Shown here piece by piece: positions 61,820 to 64,000 of a DNA stretch of 64,000 nt (position 1 is its first letter; each line of letters opens with the position of its first letter). A model generated the notes under the pieces. That model was not told where the DNA came from. It was given only the letters and a program-made list of their open reading frames with translations, and ran no database searches. This DNA is from Streptomyces sp. NRRL WC-3742. Its GTDB lineage: Bacteria; Actinomycetota; Actinomycetes; Streptomycetales; Streptomycetaceae. The position numbers and the translations under genes are program-made. The stretch covers positions 53,913 through 117,912 of the forward strand of contig NZ_JOCF01000023.1 of NCBI RefSeq assembly GCF_000720635.1. The letters are read 5' to 3'.

Positions 61820-63541
61820 TCACGCCACGTTGACGGCGGTGTCGTCCAGGACGAAGGAGGTCTGCTTGGTGTAGTCCTCGACGCCGCTGAACTTGAGGGT
61901 CACGCTCGTGCCCGCGTACGCGGACAGGTTGAAGCTGTGCTGCTGGTAGCCGGAGGCCGCGTTGACGTTGGAGTACGTCGCGAGGGTGGTGCCGTTGGCG
62001 GTCACCGTCAGCTTGTCGTACGCGCTGGTGGTGGGCTCGGCGGTGTCGACGTGCAGCCAGAAGCTGAAGGTGTAGCTGCTGCAGCCGGTCGGCAGGGTCA
62101 CCGTCTGGGCGAGGGTGTCGGTGTTGGCGCTGCCGTACCCGTCCAGCCAGACGTCGTACGTGCCGGAGTGCGCGGGCTCGCCGGCGCTGCTGTTGATCGT
62201 GCTGGTGCCACCGGAGTTGGTCTCCGTCCAGCCGGCCGTCGTACCGGCCTCGAAGCCGGGGTTGGTGAGCAGCTGCGCGGCGGTGCAGCCGGTGCCCCCG
62301 GCGGGCTGGACGGTCCAGGTGAAGGTGACGGAGGAGGACGGGCCGGTGGAGTCGGTGGCGGTGGCCGTCACGGAGTACGTCCCGGCGGTGGTCGGGGTGC
62401 CGCTGATCAGGCCGGTGGTGGCGTTGAGGCCCAGGCCGGCGGGCAGGCCGGAGGCGCTGTAGCCGAGGGTGCCGCCGGCGGTGTCGGTGGCGGAGAGCTG
62501 GAGGCTCGCGGCGGTGCCGACGGTGGCCGTCCGGGCGCCCGGGTTGGTGAGGGTCACGCCGCCGGTGGTGGAGCTGCCGCTGCCGGCGACCCAGGCGGTG
62601 GCGTTGAGCCCGAGCGCGGCGTCGGTGCCGGCCGGGTCGTCCCAGCCGTTGAAGAGCGTCTTTCCGGCCTCGCCGGTGCCGTCGTCGATGGGCGAGCTGT
62701 CGCCCCAGATGGCGACGCGGCCCTTGCCGAAGCTACTGGTGGCGAAGAAGGCGCCGGTGTTACCGGAGGAGCCGGTGCGGTAGACGATGCCCTTGACGGA
62801 GGGGTTGTCGGCGGGCTTGAGGGTGAAGGTGGTCCCGTTGCGGATGATGCTGCCGGTGACGGTGCCGAACGGCCCGTGCAGCACGGGGTCGGTGGCGTCG
62901 TTGACGGCGGTCGGGTTGTCGGTCTGGATGTTGAGCAGATCGACGGAGAGCCCGAACGGGTCGTTGCTGTTGACCGAGTTGGCGGTCATCAGGTCGTTGA
63001 TGATCGCGGGGGAGTCCCAGCCGTCGTTGTTGCGGTCGCTGCCCGTGTGGTCGGAGATCAGGAACAGGCCGCCGCCGTTCTGCACGAACGTCATGACCGC
63101 CGTCTTCTCGGCGTCGCTCAGCCGGACGTTCGGCTCCGGCAGCACGAACTCGTCGAAGTTCGCCAGGTCCAGGGCGCCGCCCGTGCCGTAGGTGATGGAG
63201 GAGCCCTTCGGCAGGGTCTTGAGGCTGTACTGGCCCGTCTTCTGCAGGGCGACACCCCAGCTGGAGATCGCCCCCGTCCAGTCGGTCGCCGCCTGCGGGT
63301 TGGCGTTCTCGGCGAGCGGGTCCGGCTGGCTGGTGCTGATGATCCAGTCCGCGTTCCCGGCGGTCTCGGCCTTGGTGTTGTCGAACAGCACACGGTGCTT
63401 CACGACCGTGGCGGCGGGCGCCGCGGCGGGCCCGGCACCCGCCGCCGTGGCCTGCTGCGGCAGCGCGGCCGCACCGGCGAGCACGGTCAGCGCGACGGCG
63501 CCCAGGGCGATCGGGCGTATGGCGTGGAGGCGTCTGAGCAT
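61820..63541 (-). CDS. Large secreted protein: GATase-like domain, Ig-like domain, C-terminal carbohydrate-binding-like domain
   Basis: 573 residues. Signal peptide to about residue 34. Residues 45-300 resemble a class I amidotransferase-like fold used in secreted proteins (VLFDNTKAETAGNADWIIS, FDEFVLPEPNVRLSDAEKTAVMTFVQNGGGLFLISDHTGSDRNNDGWDSP, GKGRVAIWGDSSPIDDGTG). About 325-420 is a putative Ig-like repeat (VGTAASLQLSATD, SGLPAGLGLNATTGLISGTPTTAGTYSVTATATDS). The last 140 residues (LLTNPGFEAGTTAGWTE, YDVWLDGYGSANTDTLAQTVTLP, FSFWLHVDTAEPT) look like a CBM4/9-type or proprotein-convertase-like sandwich. The enzymatic role is unknown. Confidence 0.75.
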   Translation of the reverse strand: MLRRLHAIRPIALGAVALTVLAGAAALPQQATAAGAGPAAAPAATVVKHRVLFDNTKAETAGNADWIISTSQPDPLAENANPQAATDWTGAISSWGVALQKTGQYSLKTLPKGSSITYGTGGALDLANFDEFVLPEPNVRLSDAEKTAVMTFVQNGGGLFLISDHTGSDRNNDGWDSPAIINDLMTANSVNSNDPFGLSVDLLNIQTDNPTAVNDATDPVLHGPFGTVTGSIIRNGTTFTLKPADNPSVKGIVYRTGSSGNTGAFFATSSFGKGRVAIWGDSSPIDDGTGEAGKTLFNGWDDPAGTDAALGLNATAWVAGSGSSTTGGVTLTNPGARTATVGTAASLQLSATDTAGGTLGYSASGLPAGLGLNATTGLISGTPTTAGTYSVTATATDSTGPSSSVTFTWTVQPAGGTGCTAAQLLTNPGFEAGTTAGWTETNSGGTSTINSSAGEPAHSGTYDVWLDGYGSANTDTLAQTVTLPTGCSSYTFSFWLHVDTAEPTTSAYDKLTVTANGTTLATYSNVNAASGYQQHSFNLSAYAGTSVTLKFSGVEDYTKQTSFVLDDTAVNVA

Positions 63542-63902
63542 GGATCAGGTCCCTTGTCTCGTCGGGGGTACAGGGGAGTGCTACGCGCGTAGGCGCGGAG
63601 ACACAGTCCCATGATGCGGTGAGCGGCGCCTGAACGGAACGCGTCGGTTCTGCACATCACCGCACACTCGCCACCACCGGCGCCGCTTCACGCCCTCAGC
63701 CAGGGGACGCGCCGCCACGACCCTCGGACTCCCGGGGTGATCACCCCCCAGCGCGCACCGCCGTCTCCCGCCCGGCGGCCCGCGTCGCCGACGCGTTCGC
63801 GATCCCCCGACAATCCGGCCCGCCCCGGTGGCAGCCTCTCAGGGCTGCCACCGGGACGGAACGGACCGGGAGTTGTCGAGGTCAGGCCGTTGCTATCTGT
63901 CA
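63542..63902. other. 361-bp gap with a palindrome and a terminator
   Basis: GGGGTGATCACCCC (63734-63747) is a perfect 14-bp palindrome. CCCGGTGGCAGCC (63824-63836) and GGCTGCCACCGGG (63843-63855) form a 13-bp stem that should end the gene reading in from 64000. No ribosome site or coding signal was seen in the rest. Confidence 0.65.
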
Positions 63903-64000
63903 TCAGTTCCAGTTGCCGGTGACGGGGGTGTCGCCGGGGTTGCCGAACTGGAAGGTCAGGTCGGGGGTGTTGTTGTAGGCGTTGGCGAGGGCGAAGTCGC
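63903..64000 (-). CDS. 3' end of a gene, cut by the window edge (NPGD-repeat type secreted protein)
   Basis: Only the last 32 residues are visible, reading ALANAYNNTPDLTFQFG then NPGDTPVTGNWN and a TGA stop at 63903-63905. FQFGNPGDTPVTGNWN resembles the VCBS/FG-GAP-like repeats (FQYGNPGD.PVVGDWD) found in secreted streptomycete proteins. Nothing more can be said from this fragment. Confidence 0.5.
   Translation of the reverse strand, partial: DFALANAYNNTPDLTFQFGNPGDTPVTGNWN

Overview
The window is very GC-rich, uses GTG, TTG and probably one CTG start codon, and packs genes into operons with 4-base stop/start overlaps. With its GH6 cellulases, a cebEFG-bglC locus, an alditol oxidase and LacI-type operators, this points to Streptomyces or a close relative such as Kitasatospora. 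It reads as a polysaccharide-use region of a linear actinobacterial chromosome. I found no insertion sequence, CRISPR array, complete tRNA or rRNA gene.

Layout. 1-6712 (minus): a six-gene operon of radical SAM protein, flavin monooxygenase, sugar-efflux MFS, GT2 glycosyltransferase, PIG-L deacetylase and GH3 beta-glucosidase (cut by the window edge). 6820-11759 (minus): cebE-cebF-cebG-bglC, for cello-oligosaccharide uptake and hydrolysis. 12043-13077: a LacI regulator divergent from two secreted GH6 cellulases (13373-15775). 15875-21239: a P-loop kinase-like protein, a HAD phosphatase, a ricin-lectin secreted protein with an unclassified catalytic domain, an AraC regulator and a PhyH dioxygenase pair. 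21335-27218: a second GH1 beta-glucosidase with a lactonase, a second LacI regulator and a CBM2-GH6 exoglucanase. 27612-31388: an ECF sigma factor with its membrane partner, an expansin-like protein and a third LacI regulator. 31733-33383: small housekeeping or hypothetical genes. 33452-38563: putative GH151 and GH29 alpha-L-fucosidases with a FadR-type regulator. 38707-49231: a SpoIIE phosphatase, an MDR reductase, a Usp, an ion transporter, and secreted phosphoesterase and phosphatase followed by an alditol oxidase. 49370-53145: a two-subunit ABC exporter. 53420-60971: an operon of lactone amidohydrolase, larA-larB-larC-larE (nickel-pincer racemase or epimerase plus cofactor synthesis) and a GH95 alpha-L-fucosidase. 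60992-64000: a lipoprotein, a large secreted protein and the 3' end of another gene.

How it fits together. Four perfect copies of the CebR/CelR operator TGGGAGCGCTCCCA precede the cebE operon, the second GH1 gene, the CBM2-GH6 gene and the radical-SAM operon. Secreted cellulases would release cellobiose, CebEFG would import it, GH1 and GH3 enzymes would split it, and the sugar would lift repression of the whole set. The most striking member is the radical-SAM operon, which looks more like a sugar-conjugate biosynthetic and export unit than a catabolic one. A second theme is fucose: three unrelated alpha-L-fucosidase families (GH29, putative GH151, GH95) lie in one window, one of them in the same operon as a fuconolactonase-like enzyme and a complete nickel-pincer system, suggesting a sugar-acid epimerase. 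Short operator-like palindromes and a shared 28-bp upstream element tie other secreted-protein genes to local regulators.
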